DNA from: Lachnospira sp. UBA2821
Lineage (GTDB): Bacteria; Bacillota; Clostridia; Lachnospirales; Lachnospiraceae
DNA length: 64,000 bases
Direction of reading: 5' to 3'
Assembly: GCA_002351535.1 (NCBI GenBank)
Contig: DEGR01000070.1
Location: 38,965 to 102,964 of the forward strand
The position numbers and the translations under genes were made by a program. Position 1 is the stretch's first letter. Each line of letters begins with the position of its first letter. Below are positions 1 through 10,209 of the stretch, piece by piece. Below the pieces are notes generated by a model. It had not been told where the DNA came from. It saw only the letters and a program-made list of their open reading frames with translations, and did not search any database.

Positions 1-886
1 TTACATCCAGCAATCCAATATTATCCAATGCTTCCCGTTTTAACATAAGAGCAAATCCAACGAGATATATTTTCTTTTCATATGGATTGCTTCTTGGAAT
101 ATTATTCCGGATTCCATAAGAAATATATTGTTCAAGTGTATTATACTTCTGTGTTATCATCTGTCCGTTCATCACATAATTAGATACACTTCCAGTAGCT
201 CCAATATCCTCATTTTCATACAGTCCCATTCTCAACCAAAAGATAGAATTCGGTGTAACCACTGTATCGTTATTAAGAAGAAAAATATTATTTTCAGGTT
301 GTGCTGATTTTATCCCCTGATTACATCCATAAGGGAATCCTTTATTCTCATCATTGCATATTAACTTAATATCATCCTGATTCTCCAGCCATTCCCTTAT
401 TCCATCAGTGGAATTATTATCCACTACTACAATCTCATAGGAAGATACGATATTATTCTGACGTATACTTTCAATACACTGTATGGTGATATCCTTAAGA
501 TTATATGACAGAATTACTATTGATGTCTTTTTAACATTCCATTCTTTTCGTCCTTCCAATGCCCTCTTATATTGCAAAATAACGTCTAAATCATCTTTAT
601 TATCACAATATAACTCTGCGTTTTCATAACAAAGCCATGCCTGATTGACATTTTTCGTCTCATAATAATTTCCTAGCAAAAGATATAATTCATAGCTTTT
701 ATAATTATATTGCAGGCCTTTTTGGATACTCTCATAGGCCTTTTCTTCCTGTCCTTTTTGGAAATATATGACAGTGGCTAATATAGCCAGTTCATCTGTC
801 CATGAATCGTCCTTATGTAACTCAAATTCTTCTTCTGCCTGTTCCCATTTTCCCGAATTCACTAACTGTGCTAACCTTTCGTACAC
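1..886 (-). CDS. TPR/GT2 glycosyltransferase, 3' part cut by window edge
   Basis: Open from a GTG at 886 (GGAGGATAAAAG just upstream) to the window edge, so the C-terminus is missing. About 295 residues are visible. The first ~110 are helical and TPR-like (WEQAEEEFELHKDD, a second repeat near YKSYELYLLLGNYY). A GT-A family 2 domain follows, with SIVILSYN, VVVDNNSTDG and the DxD-like LLNNDTVV. By family it should transfer a nucleotide-activated sugar to an acceptor. TPR-GT2 proteins are common in flagellin and cell-surface glycosylation loci; the acceptor here is inferred from context. It is followed 24 bases downstream by a CgeB-type glycosyltransferase on the same strand. Confidence 0.8.
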   Translation of the reverse strand, partial: MYERLAQLVNSGKWEQAEEEFELHKDDSWTDELAILATVIYFQKGQEEKAYESIQKGLQYNYKSYELYLLLGNYYETKNVNQAWLCYENAELYCDNKDDLDVILQYKRALEGRKEWNVKKTSIVILSYNLKDITIQCIESIRQNNIVSSYEIVVVDNNSTDGIREWLENQDDIKLICNDENKGFPYGCNQGIKSAQPENNIFLLNNDTVVTPNSIFWLRMGLYENEDIGATGSVSNYVMNGQMITQKYNTLEQYISYGIRNNIPRSNPYEKKIYLVGFALMLKREALDNIGLLDV

Positions 887-910
887 CTTTTATCCTCCTG
901 CTTATCTGTA

Positions 911-2059
911 TTACACACTTTCAAATATTATTCTCAACAATATATCATAAGAAAACTCTTCCTGCACTTTCTTCCATCCATTGTAAGCGATTTCCCGCCT
1001 TTCTTCCTCATGCCTCAGATAATAATCTACTTTCCACAGCATGTCCTCTTTGCTGTCAAACATAACAACTTCCTGACCATCAATAAAATATTCCGCTAAC
1101 TCCGGCTGATAATTAGATATCAAAAATCCTCCCGCTCCCATTATATCCAAAGCTCTAAGAGGTATTCCGCTAATAATAGAACGAAGGGTTATATTAAGAT
1201 TTATTCTTGAATTCCTGAATACCTGTGGCATCTGTGTATCATAAGAAACAGTTCCTCCACACGTTGCTCCATGTACCAGATTCGCGTCCGAGCCTGTGTA
1301 TAATGTCAGACTGTTATGTTCTGTTACTGCAGACATGAGATTTATTCTTTCCCTGCATGTAATCTCAGCATTTATCATATCTGTATATAACTTACGTGAA
1401 TTAGTAAAGTAGGAGCTGTCAAGATTCATCTGTACATACTTCTCCATTTCACTAACAATACCCTCTGTCAACACCTCCTCCACCAGATTGTATCCGTATA
1501 TCTTCTGCTGTGCTTCCACTACACCATCAATATATCCTTTTAGATAATCGGAAAGATAATTAATCTGACGATACATATTATTCTCATAGAGACTTCCCAC
1601 AAAACTGACATCATGCTTATATTCCATATTCTCTTTGAAATCCCCTAATAGTTTATTAAGGCGCAGCGTATTTACAGGCAGTGGGAGATGATATATATTG
1701 TCTGGCTTGATTGTCTTCAACTCCTGGTACTGTACCTTATCAAACACAAATATGCTTACATATTCACTCTGTACTGCCGGCGAGAACAATGTCAGATGAG
1801 GCATATCGTATATCCATGCTATGTATCTTTTCCACAGCCTTTGAGCTGATTTGGCTATAATTGGAAAAAAATCAAATGTAAAAAAGACATCACAATCTTG
1901 TTGTATAAATATTTGTTCCAGGTTCTCTGTAAACTCTTCATCTACTTCATAATCCTTTAAAGGAATATGACATTTAACTACTATATGTCCCAAACGTGAC
2001 ATTGCCTCAACTATATCATTCTCTGAATTCTCAAACCATGTGTAATAAAATATTTTCAC
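911..2059 (-). CDS. CgeB/DUF3880-type glycosyltransferase (GT-B)
   Basis: 382 residues when started at the GTG at 2059, which has GGAGGAAATTT in front and gives the MKIFYY-like N-terminus of its paralogues; an upstream ATG at 2086 is open but lacks that spacing. The N-terminal half resembles DUF3880. The C-terminal half carries the block INLNITLRSIISGIPLRALD followed by IMGAGGFLISNYQPE, typical of PF13524 (Glyco_trans_1_2, CgeB-like). Three paralogues lie at 23.7-27.3 kb on the other strand. Probable cytoplasmic glycosyltransferase for flagellin or another surface protein; substrate unknown. Confidence 0.75.
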   Translation of the reverse strand: MKIFYYTWFENSENDIVEAMSRLGHIVVKCHIPLKDYEVDEEFTENLEQIFIQQDCDVFFTFDFFPIIAKSAQRLWKRYIAWIYDMPHLTLFSPAVQSEYVSIFVFDKVQYQELKTIKPDNIYHLPLPVNTLRLNKLLGDFKENMEYKHDVSFVGSLYENNMYRQINYLSDYLKGYIDGVVEAQQKIYGYNLVEEVLTEGIVSEMEKYVQMNLDSSYFTNSRKLYTDMINAEITCRERINLMSAVTEHNSLTLYTGSDANLVHGATCGGTVSYDTQMPQVFRNSRINLNITLRSIISGIPLRALDIMGAGGFLISNYQPELAEYFIDGQEVVMFDSKEDMLWKVDYYLRHEEERREIAYNGWKKVQEEFSYDILLRIIFESV

Positions 2060-2082
2060 AAATTTCCTCCGATTCACCAACA

Positions 2083-3153
2083 TCACTTTATCATTGTATG
2101 TTTCCTGATTATTTCCTCTGCAACATCAGATATTTCTCTATATTGACATAATAATATGTTGTCTGTAGCATACTTTTCTCTACGAAGTCTAAACTTTACC
2201 TGTGTATACTTATGGTATGCCTCTAAAAATATACTACAGTCATAAAGAAATCCTTGTTCTCTGCATATCCCTGCTGCTGACTCTGCCTCAATAATCTCTA
2301 ATATATTTTTCATAACTGCAAGCTCAGAATCGAAGAACCGCTCATCTGAAACCTTACTCAAAACGTTCCGAACTTCCGCTTCCTGTCCACTAAATAATAA
2401 TACTTTTAGCTGCTCTTTCAATTCCATCATTAATTCATATTGTTGTCTGTACAAAACCGGGTATACTTCCCTGTGATTCGAATAATCAGGAACTCTATCC
2501 TTATATTCATGCAAAAACTTTTTCTGGCTTTCGTCATAGGAATTGAGCTTCAGGTATCCGCAATCATGAATACACCATGGTTTCTTCTGTGCAGGAACCC
2601 ACACTTCATATCCCCGATGTATAAATTCCAATGACTGTGAGAAATCATAAAAATCCCATCCACCCAAAGTATCTTCTCTCCATGGAATATCATATTGTGT
2701 CATCATAAACATTCCATCAATTGCCACTACCCTGGATTCTCTCTTTATTAATTCGTTATGAAAAGCGTTTTTCTCACTGCATGCCAACACATTTCCATAA
2801 TTCCATGACTTATAAAAATATTTATCCTCAGGAAAACTGTCACTTCCCAATATTCCTGCCATTCCTATTTCAGGATGTTTGGTCAGCAATTCTAAAAATC
2901 TCAAAAGAATATCCTGATACACCAAAAAAACATCCTGATGCATATATATCTTATATTTTGCATCAGACTGTTTCAGCGCCTGATTATATCCTTGATAAAT
3001 CGAGAGTTCATTCCTTACGGGTATTACATCTATCGTAAATCCCTCCGGGACATGAAGCCTCTCGATATAAAATAAACATTCTTTATAATAAGTCTCATCA
3101 TTTACACAAATGATAAATGAAATCTTATTGGGATTATTAATTTTCTGTTCCAT
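2083..3153 (-). CDS. PF13712-type glycosyltransferase with C-terminal helical domain
   Basis: 356 residues. The N-terminal ~220 match the glycosyltransferase-like family PF13712: FIICVNDETYYKEC, then YKIYMHQDVFLV (His-Gln-Asp where GT-A enzymes have DxD), then WREDTLGGWDFYDFSQS and PWCIHDCG. The C-terminal ~120 residues are helical, with a motif pattern (LLFSGQ, MKNILEIIEAE, KFRLRREKY) also seen in other proteins of this island. It ends just upstream of the CgeB-type gene. One of four PF13712 copies. Function as a transferase is inferred from family; acceptor unknown. Confidence 0.75.
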   Translation of the reverse strand: MEQKINNPNKISFIICVNDETYYKECLFYIERLHVPEGFTIDVIPVRNELSIYQGYNQALKQSDAKYKIYMHQDVFLVYQDILLRFLELLTKHPEIGMAGILGSDSFPEDKYFYKSWNYGNVLACSEKNAFHNELIKRESRVVAIDGMFMMTQYDIPWREDTLGGWDFYDFSQSLEFIHRGYEVWVPAQKKPWCIHDCGYLKLNSYDESQKKFLHEYKDRVPDYSNHREVYPVLYRQQYELMMELKEQLKVLLFSGQEAEVRNVLSKVSDERFFDSELAVMKNILEIIEAESAAGICREQGFLYDCSIFLEAYHKYTQVKFRLRREKYATDNILLCQYREISDVAEEIIRKHTMIK

Positions 3154-3182
3154 ATAGTATTTATCGTCCTGTAATTAATTAT

Positions 3183-4748
3183 CTATAACACATAACAGCT
3201 GATATTATCACTGTATTCCTGTTCCGCTTCCGACTTTTCATGTGATACGTACCAGCTCACCGGAATATGAGTACGATGCCATTGCTCCACAATTCTGTCC
3301 ATGCCATCCCCTACAATATGAATCTCCACGAACTCTTTATAAAGCTTATCTTTCATATCCCATACCAAATGTTGTGGCTGTTTCATAAAAAAAGTCTCTA
3401 TATGCATTCTATCCAACTGCTCTAATATCTCAGCCTCATACTGCTGTACAACCAGACATACTTTATACTGTTCACTTAACTCCCTACAAAGCCTCATTAC
3501 CTTTGTAGTCTGTCCACCTATTCTATCGGCTATAAGTAATACCTGTTTTTCTCCGAATTCCTTCCAATCCTTGTCCATTACAATGAGCTGCTGCATATGC
3601 TGTATATCAATATTCCGTTGTTCCGTCATAGCTTCTTGAAACATTGTCATATCACTTTGTTGCTGCTTCAAATCATGGCTGGCACAAAATCCCACTATCT
3701 TTTCATAAATCTTCTTTCTTTCCCTGCAATAACTGATACAAACAATACATATAGCATATACAGAGTAATTATCTACTATCTCCCTTATGTTCTCTTCTTC
3801 AACACCCGCATTATACTCTATCCGCTTTAGTAAATGTTTCAATCTGCGAAGATTATTCAATGTGCTCTCCGCATTTCCCTGATAAATCCTCTTAGAAGAA
3901 TTCGTATCCTGTTCCATATAATAAATACTGTTAATCAAACAATAATCTCTGGACCAAAGCTGATTCTCAACATTTGGATTCTTACATATTACAGAAAACT
4001 CTGTCATCTGACCACTATCAAGATACTGCTCTAACAACTCTGTCAGTGATATAATCAATTCTTCCATCTCTCTCTTATTCTGACTAATATGCTCAGTGTA
4101 CTCAAATGGGTAGATATCCTGATATTCTTCTACAAACTTTTGTCGCCATATGTCATAATTGTATAGTTTACTGTAATGATTATCATGATAGCACCAAGTT
4201 TTATTCTGCACCGGCACCACAACCTTTAATCCCCTTCTATGAAATTCGAAGCATTGGGAAATATCATAATAATCCCATCCCTTAAATATATCTTCTCTCC
4301 ATGGTATGTCATATTGGGTTGCAAGTAACAGACCATCCAAAGCATCTACTTCACAGATTCCGGATTCGTATCCTTGTAATGAATCAATGTTGTCATATAC
4401 CTTTCCTGTATTCCACCCTTCCACAGCGATACCGTCAGATGGCATTTTTCGTCGTCCGACGCATCCTATCATCCCTATATTGGGATCTGATTCAAATACT
4501 TTCAATAATTCAAATACAAAATTAGGGTTAATTATAAAAGTATCTTGATGTAGGTAGACTTTGTATTTTGCATTGCATTTTTTCATTGCTTCATTATAAC
4601 CGGATGTCATTGATGTTGCATTGCTAATCAGTATAATGTCTATATTATATCCTTGTGGAGTATTTAATTTTTTTAAATAAGACATACATTCTTCCATTTC
4701 TTGTTTATCACCAATACAAACAACAAATTCAATATTTTTTATGTTCAT
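3183..4748 (-). CDS. PF13712-type glycosyltransferase, long form
   Basis: 521 residues; ATG preceded by GGGAGTCAAAA. Residues ~1-200 form the PF13712 domain (YKVYLHQDTFII, WREDIFKGWDYYDISQC). The middle is the helical accessory region (EQYLDSGQMTEFS, then LRRLKHLLKRIEYNAG). The last ~110 residues (VLLIADRIGGQTTKVMRLC onward) look like the N-terminal Rossmann half of a GT-B protein but end without the donor-binding half. So it may be a truncated fusion of a GT-A and a GT-B module. Last gene before the sugar-synthesis block in the direction of transcription. Confidence 0.7.
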   Translation of the reverse strand: MNIKNIEFVVCIGDKQEMEECMSYLKKLNTPQGYNIDIILISNATSMTSGYNEAMKKCNAKYKVYLHQDTFIINPNFVFELLKVFESDPNIGMIGCVGRRKMPSDGIAVEGWNTGKVYDNIDSLQGYESGICEVDALDGLLLATQYDIPWREDIFKGWDYYDISQCFEFHRRGLKVVVPVQNKTWCYHDNHYSKLYNYDIWRQKFVEEYQDIYPFEYTEHISQNKREMEELIISLTELLEQYLDSGQMTEFSVICKNPNVENQLWSRDYCLINSIYYMEQDTNSSKRIYQGNAESTLNNLRRLKHLLKRIEYNAGVEEENIREIVDNYSVYAICIVCISYCRERKKIYEKIVGFCASHDLKQQQSDMTMFQEAMTEQRNIDIQHMQQLIVMDKDWKEFGEKQVLLIADRIGGQTTKVMRLCRELSEQYKVCLVVQQYEAEILEQLDRMHIETFFMKQPQHLVWDMKDKLYKEFVEIHIVGDGMDRIVEQWHRTHIPVSWYVSHEKSEAEQEYSDNISCYVL

Positions 4749-4988
4749 TTTTGACTCCCAATTTCATTAACTTATATTTTGTAATTGTATCAGATATATA
4801 TTAGCTTTATAAAATAATTCTAATATAGCAAAATAAGTACTCATCAACATCAAACACCTATTACCCATATCATAATTTGTATACCCAGAAAACATTCTAT
4901 ATATAACACATGTCTTAATCATATTCACATTATTCATCTATAATAAATTCTACATCTAACTACAATGAAAAAATATTAATATTATTTT

Positions 4989-6584
4989 TTACCTTCCTCT
5001 CATATCCCTATAATACTTTATTTTAGGTTCATTTCCTGATGGCCTTATTGCAATCCACGAATCATCATCTAAAACAAACTTAATAACATTTGATTTAGGG
5101 AGATTTAATTTTATTTTCTTATCTGATTCATACCTTAAACCTTGTATATAATCTTCTTTTGCAATTATTTTTCTTCCTTCTATCTCTTCAATATCTGCAT
5201 ATCTATATTCATTTACTAATCTCTCAATTTCCTTTTTTCCATTGATACCCTTATGTGTAACGCATTCTTGAGTATCTTCTACCCTCCCATATTCTTCATA
5301 TAGTTCATCCAACACATCTATAAATGTTTTACCCAAACATCTATAGTAATTTGCTGCTTCAGCAGCTAAAATAATTGCTTGTACACCATCCTTTTCTCTT
5401 GTAAAATTCTTAATCAAATAACCACATGATTCCTCATAACCAAACAAAAATTCTTTTTTTCCATCATACTCTGTAATCTTATCCCCTATAAATTTAAATC
5501 CGGTTAAGGTACTTTCAACTTCAATTCCATATTTTTGTGCTACCATTCTTCCTAAACTGGATGTAACAATTGTATCGAAAATTATACCATTTTCTGGCAA
5601 AGTATCTTTCTCTTTTTTTGAAGATAACAAATATTCCAACAAAATCGCTCCTATTTGATTACCTGTTAAATATCTATATTCACTCCTATGCTTTACGACT
5701 ATTCCCATTCTATCACAGTCTGGATCTGTGGCAAAAATAATATCCGCATCTATCTGCTTTGCTTTTTCAATTGCCATTTCATATGCAATCCTATTTTCTG
5801 GATTAGGAGATTTAGTATTTGTAAAACATGGATCAGGAGTACTCTGTTCCTCTACTACCTCAAAATAATAACCCAATCTTCTGAGCATTACTCGAACAGG
5901 AATATTTCCAGTTCCATGTAAAGGTGTATACACAATCCTTATGTTCTTTTTTAATTGTTCTCTTTCTTGTACCGTTTCTAATTGTTTAAAATATTCCTCA
6001 TCAATACTATCACCAATATATTCAATATTATTATTTTTGTTTTCATCTACTTTTACTTCTAATACATCGTCTACTCCCCTTATAAAATCAATTATTAAAT
6101 TTGTATCTCTTAATACCGATTGACATCCATATTCATCATACGTCTTATAACCATTATATTCTGCTGGATTATGGCTTGCTGTTATATTAATCCCTCCTTG
6201 TGCTTGCAAATATCTTATCGCAAACGAAAGCTCTGGTGTTGCTGTTAACTTTTCAAACAAATACACATGTATTTCATGTGTTGCAAGTACCTTAGCTGCT
6301 TCTTCGCTAAAAATCTTAGAATTTCTTCTATTATCGTATGCAATGACCACACCTTTTTTCTTTACCTCAATACCTTTACTCTCAATAAACCTTGCAAATC
6401 CCTCTGTATTTTTTCTAATAGTATAAACATTCAATCTGTTTGGACCAGGGCCCATGATTGCTCTTATACCTCCTGTTCCAAAATCAAGTTGCCTATAAAA
6501 GCAATCTTCAATAATACTCTCATCATTTATGACCTCGCATGCTCCTCTATTAAGCCATCTCTCATACTCTTTTTTATATTCCAT
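4989..6584 (-). CDS. phospho-sugar mutase (phosphomannomutase/phosphoglucomutase)
   Basis: 531 residues, alpha-D-phosphohexomutase family. The phosphoserine loop is ITASHNPAEYNGYK, the metal loop ATDPDCDRMG, the sugar-binding loop FGYEESCGYL and the phosphate-binding loop RPSGNEPKIKYY, so all four catalytic motifs are present. Interconverts hexose-6-P and hexose-1-P. Next to manA and manC it most likely makes mannose-1-phosphate, but glucose-1-phosphate activity cannot be excluded. Somewhat shorter than the usual PGM2-type enzymes (~560-580). Last gene of the sugar-activation block. Confidence 0.9.
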   Translation of the reverse strand: MEYKKEYERWLNRGACEVINDESIIEDCFYRQLDFGTGGIRAIMGPGPNRLNVYTIRKNTEGFARFIESKGIEVKKKGVVIAYDNRRNSKIFSEEAAKVLATHEIHVYLFEKLTATPELSFAIRYLQAQGGINITASHNPAEYNGYKTYDEYGCQSVLRDTNLIIDFIRGVDDVLEVKVDENKNNNIEYIGDSIDEEYFKQLETVQEREQLKKNIRIVYTPLHGTGNIPVRVMLRRLGYYFEVVEEQSTPDPCFTNTKSPNPENRIAYEMAIEKAKQIDADIIFATDPDCDRMGIVVKHRSEYRYLTGNQIGAILLEYLLSSKKEKDTLPENGIIFDTIVTSSLGRMVAQKYGIEVESTLTGFKFIGDKITEYDGKKEFLFGYEESCGYLIKNFTREKDGVQAIILAAEAANYYRCLGKTFIDVLDELYEEYGRVEDTQECVTHKGINGKKEIERLVNEYRYADIEEIEGRKIIAKEDYIQGLRYESDKKIKLNLPKSNVIKFVLDDDSWIAIRPSGNEPKIKYYRDMRGR

Positions 6585-6641
6585 TTATTCGTTTCCTCTC
6601 CTTTTTCACTTCGCAAGTATTTTCTACATGTTACCCTTTTC

Positions 6642-7619
6642 TCATCCTCTTATATCTAAAAATTGTGCCTGTCCATGTATTTTGATTCTTACAGAACTTG
6701 CTGGAATAAATATACAATCGCCTTTGAAAAAAGTAATGTTACCACCACAGTACAAAATTTGCCCACATCCATTTACACATAGCAACACTCTAAATGACAA
6801 ATCGTCTGTTTCATAGTAAACTTCCTGACGTCTCTCCGTATTTACAATCATACGATACACTTTAAAATACTTACACCTACATAATAGCTCTGAAGCAACA
6901 CCCTGTCTATAATTTAAAACTCGTAAAGGCTGTTTAGGTTCAACACTATAATCTAACTTTGCTACATCTAATGCCTTTTCTACATCTAATTGTCTCTTCT
7001 TTCCATCCTTGTCAACTCTATCATAGTCATAAATTCTATATGTAAGATTAGAATTCTCCTGTATTTCAGCTATCAAACACCCAGCACCTATTGCATGTAT
7101 AGTTCCCGCTTCAATATAAAATACATCTCCTTTTTTTACATCAACCTTCTGCAAATATTTATTTAATGTCCCTGAATTAACTGAATTAACTATTTCCTCA
7201 CGTGTGCAAATATTGTTTAATCCATATACCAATTTTGAATCTTTTTTTGCATCTAAAACATACCACATCTCTGTTTTACCCAACTGCCCATCTTCGTATT
7301 TTTTTGCATATTCATCTGTGGGATGAACTTGGACCGATAAATCTCTATTTGCGTCAATAAACTTAACCAAAATTGGTAACTCTGTTTTCCCCATGTGTCT
7401 CTTTCCGAGTATATTAGGATTCATCATTATCACATCTGCAAGTTGTTTTCCTGTATATTCCCCATTTGCAACATAACATGGACCATCAGGATGTGTTGAA
7501 CATTCCCATGTTTCGGCCAATGGATGCATATCTATCTCCTTATCAAACTCATCATTTAATCTTTGTCCTCCCCATATATAATCTTTTCCCGAAGGCACTA
7601 ATAATAACGGACTATTCAC
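6642..7619 (-). CDS. manA: mannose-6-phosphate isomerase, class I
   Basis: 325 residues. Converts fructose-6-P to mannose-6-P, the entry to GDP-mannose. The GTG at 7619, with AGGAAGATAAAA before it, is preferred because it gives the family-like N-terminus NSPLLLVPSGKDYIWGG; an open TTG at 7661 has no convincing site. Zinc ligands are visible in SVQVHPTDEYA, KTEMWYVLDA and the block AGTIHAIGAGCLIAEIQENS; LTYRIYDYDR follows. The length fits the short Bacillus ManA type. Neighbours supply the mutase and the guanylyltransferase, completing a three-step route. Confidence 0.9.
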   Translation of the reverse strand: MNSPLLLVPSGKDYIWGGQRLNDEFDKEIDMHPLAETWECSTHPDGPCYVANGEYTGKQLADVIMMNPNILGKRHMGKTELPILVKFIDANRDLSVQVHPTDEYAKKYEDGQLGKTEMWYVLDAKKDSKLVYGLNNICTREEIVNSVNSGTLNKYLQKVDVKKGDVFYIEAGTIHAIGAGCLIAEIQENSNLTYRIYDYDRVDKDGKKRQLDVEKALDVAKLDYSVEPKQPLRVLNYRQGVASELLCRCKYFKVYRMIVNTERRQEVYYETDDLSFRVLLCVNGCGQILYCGGNITFFKGDCIFIPASSVRIKIHGQAQFLDIRG

Positions 7620-7977
7620 TTTTATCTTCCTATCTTGTAAAACTATAATTATCTGTTCCAAACTTCTACTACAATAATATTAATTGCATATAAACACAAA
7701 TATAATCTATGGACCTTTATTCATCTGCACATATTTCGCACAGGCTATTACAGCATACACATATTAAACCATATATTAGTAACTATAAATGATAACGTTG
7801 AATAATTTTGCATCTTTCAGAATCAATCCATAATATATTTACTTTATTTATCTGTCTATAATTTCAAATTCTGCATAATTCTGACACATTCTGTGATTAT
7901 ATTATTATGAACAATTATCACAATAACACTTTACAATTTTAATATAAATACCAAATTTAGATATTTTACTCTCGTGA
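7620..7977. other. AT-rich intergenic gap between manA and manC
   Basis: About 360 bases, very AT-rich, with no open frame of note. I see no convincing terminator hairpin, riboswitch or consensus promoter. A manA-mutase promoter may lie here, but no clear -35/-10 pair stands out. Confidence 0.5.
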
Positions 7978-9294
7978 CTAATATTCCAATTCATATTTCC
8001 TCTTATCGTTTACATTTATATATTCTCCTAGTTGAACTTCTATTATTTTCAATTCTGTATCAGCAAACACAACATGCCTGCAACCTGCCGTCATGGTTAT
8101 AACATCTCCTACTTTTATACTCTGTTCAAATCCATCAACAATAGTCCTTCCACGACCACTTATTACAACCCATATCTCATCTCTATTTTTGTGACTATGA
8201 TAATTCATATGTTCCCCTGGTTGCAATGATACTTTTATTGTCATACTCTCATTCTCTATATCTATCACCTTATAAGTGCCCCATGACTTTTCAGCAAACA
8301 TTATCTTTTGTTGAAATGTATCAACAAACGGTTTAATATATGAGCTCTGTTCTTTATCTGAAACCAATATTCCACCTGGTGAAGCTGAAATAACAGCATT
8401 TTCCAATCCCATTGCAATAATTGGAACATCCATCTCATTTACAATATGTACATTACTACATTTATCGTTAATAACCCCTTTCCCTACAATGTTATCCTCC
8501 ATTGCTTCGGTAAGTGTATTCCATGTTCCAATATCTTTCCACTCTCCCGCAAATCTCTTGACCTGTATCTTTTTTTCTTTCTCAACAACTGCATAATCAA
8601 ACGAAATCTTGTTTAATGTATCATATTTAGAAAACAAATCTTGATAGTCTGTAAAATCAATGATTTCGTGTGCTTTATCTAATACATATTTTAATTTATA
8701 TGCAAAAACCCCACTATTCCAAAGTGCACCCTCGTTTATATATTTATCTGCCATATCAAATGTTGGTTTTTCCTTAAAAGAAAGAACATTCGATATATTG
8801 TCCGTTGATTCTGGAATTATATATCCATATTTTTCAGATGGATACGTGGGTTCTATTCCCATCAACACTAAATTTGCTTCTCCTTTTGAAGCCTGTTCTG
8901 ACAATTCTTTAAGTGTTTCAAAATAATCATCATTTACATATGGATCTACAGGACAAACAACCACCGTTTCCTCTTTACTTATTTTTAATACATCTGTCAA
9001 GTATGCTGTTGCAAGCAATATTGCTGGAAAGGTATCCCTTCTACAAGGCTCCACTGATATTCCTATACCAGCACCTAACTGGTTATGTAATGCCGATATT
9101 TGAGTTTTGGGAGCCGCAATTATAATCTTCGCATCTTTATCAACTTTTTTAATTTGTCTATAAACACGTTGTACCATAGATTCATATGTTCCATCATTTT
9201 TCTTGAAAAATTTTATGAACTGTTTGGATCTAATATCATTAGATAAAGGCCATAGCCTTTTCCCAGATCCACCCGATAACAAAACTATATTCAT
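7978..9294 (-). CDS. manC: mannose-1-phosphate guanylyltransferase with cupin domain
   Basis: 438 residues from the ATG at 9294 (GGAGAGTGGAAAT upstream; the TTG extension to 9312 overlaps this site and is not used). Makes GDP-mannose from mannose-1-P and GTP. Nucleotidyltransferase domain ~1-260: LLSGGSGKRLWPLS, SKQF (PKQF in most), PVDPYV, FKEKP, LWNSGVFAYK. The C-terminal cupin ~330-438 (MNYHSHKNRDEIWVV, VGDVITMTAGCRHVV) is the type II phosphomannose isomerase module. The cluster therefore has two potential M6P isomerases. GDP-mannose feeds the 4,6-dehydratase upstream. Confidence 0.92.
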   Translation of the reverse strand: MNIVLLSGGSGKRLWPLSNDIRSKQFIKFFKKNDGTYESMVQRVYRQIKKVDKDAKIIIAAPKTQISALHNQLGAGIGISVEPCRRDTFPAILLATAYLTDVLKISKEETVVVCPVDPYVNDDYFETLKELSEQASKGEANLVLMGIEPTYPSEKYGYIIPESTDNISNVLSFKEKPTFDMADKYINEGALWNSGVFAYKLKYVLDKAHEIIDFTDYQDLFSKYDTLNKISFDYAVVEKEKKIQVKRFAGEWKDIGTWNTLTEAMEDNIVGKGVINDKCSNVHIVNEMDVPIIAMGLENAVISASPGGILVSDKEQSSYIKPFVDTFQQKIMFAEKSWGTYKVIDIENESMTIKVSLQPGEHMNYHSHKNRDEIWVVISGRGRTIVDGFEQSIKVGDVITMTAGCRHVVFADTELKIIEVQLGEYINVNDKRKYELEY

Positions 9295-9327
9295 ATTTCC
9301 ACTCTCCTTCAAATTGTAAATTATTTT

Positions 9328-10209
9328 TTAAATCAAAGATTCTAACATTTCTTTTATATTAGAGACCGTAATTCCACAATATTTATCCTTCTCATCTTTT
9401 GTTCCATAATTTCTTAATACCTCATTTGGCACTCCACATTCTCTTATAATTATTCTTCTGCTTTCCAGACTCTTTACAATATCTGCTACCAAGCTTCCAA
9501 CATAAAATGGCGAACATAAAAGTATTTTTCCAGACTCACAATTATCCGAAAGTGTTCCATAATCAAATGGTGATACGGTTGAATAATACAATATTGTTAC
9601 ATCTTCATTCTTACACGCATTCCATACTTTATCCAGAGTTTCCGCAACCGCTATAACTGTGCAATTTTCACCTTTTTTTAAAATACTAGCCTTTCCAAAC
9701 TCACAGTTTACATTCATACTATTACAATAATCAGTCATTCTAAAATATGTAGCTCTACCATTATTGTGACACGAATTCCAAAGTGTTTCAAATTCTTGTG
9801 GAGTTCCAGGGGTTACTATTTCTAATTCTGGTAACGTCTTAAGTGTAAGAACATCTTCTGGACAATAGTGTGAATATCCAAGTGTAGAAAAGTCATATGA
9901 AGCTCCTGTTGTAATAAAATTCCCCTCTAACTTCTGATATACAAAATCCAATTTTAATTGTTCTAGTGCTCTTTGAACAATAAAAGGGGTTATCCCGTAT
10001 ACTGTTGGAACAATTCCAGATATTGATAAACCAGCTGCTAAACTAACCATGCCCGCTTCAAATATTCCTATATTTTTTGCCCTACTAGGATATTTTTCTA
10101 GCAAATCATGAAATGGCCATGCACCTATGTCAGCCAAAAGCAACGCACTATTTTTATTATTTGAAATATATCTTCTTACACATTCTTGCATAATCCTTCT
10201 CAAAATCAT
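9328..10209 (-). CDS. transketolase, C-terminal subunit
   Basis: About 293 residues. Pyrimidine-binding plus C-terminal transketolase domains; the partner subunit is encoded immediately upstream and the two frames overlap by ~50 bases. The catalytic Glu lies in NIGIFEAGMVSLAAGLS, where ordinary transketolases have a Glu-Gln-Asn type sequence. Start uncertain: ATG 10209 follows GGAGGTTG closely; ATG 10191 is the alternative. With its partner it should transfer a two-carbon ketol unit using thiamine diphosphate. Its place inside a GDP-sugar cluster points to sugar-branch or precursor synthesis rather than the pentose phosphate pathway (inference). Confidence 0.85.
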   Translation of the reverse strand: MILRRIMQECVRRYISNNKNSALLLADIGAWPFHDLLEKYPSRAKNIGIFEAGMVSLAAGLSISGIVPTVYGITPFIVQRALEQLKLDFVYQKLEGNFITTGASYDFSTLGYSHYCPEDVLTLKTLPELEIVTPGTPQEFETLWNSCHNNGRATYFRMTDYCNSMNVNCEFGKASILKKGENCTVIAVAETLDKVWNACKNEDVTILYYSTVSPFDYGTLSDNCESGKILLCSPFYVGSLVADIVKSLESRRIIIRECGVPNEVLRNYGTKDEKDKYCGITVSNIKEMLESLI

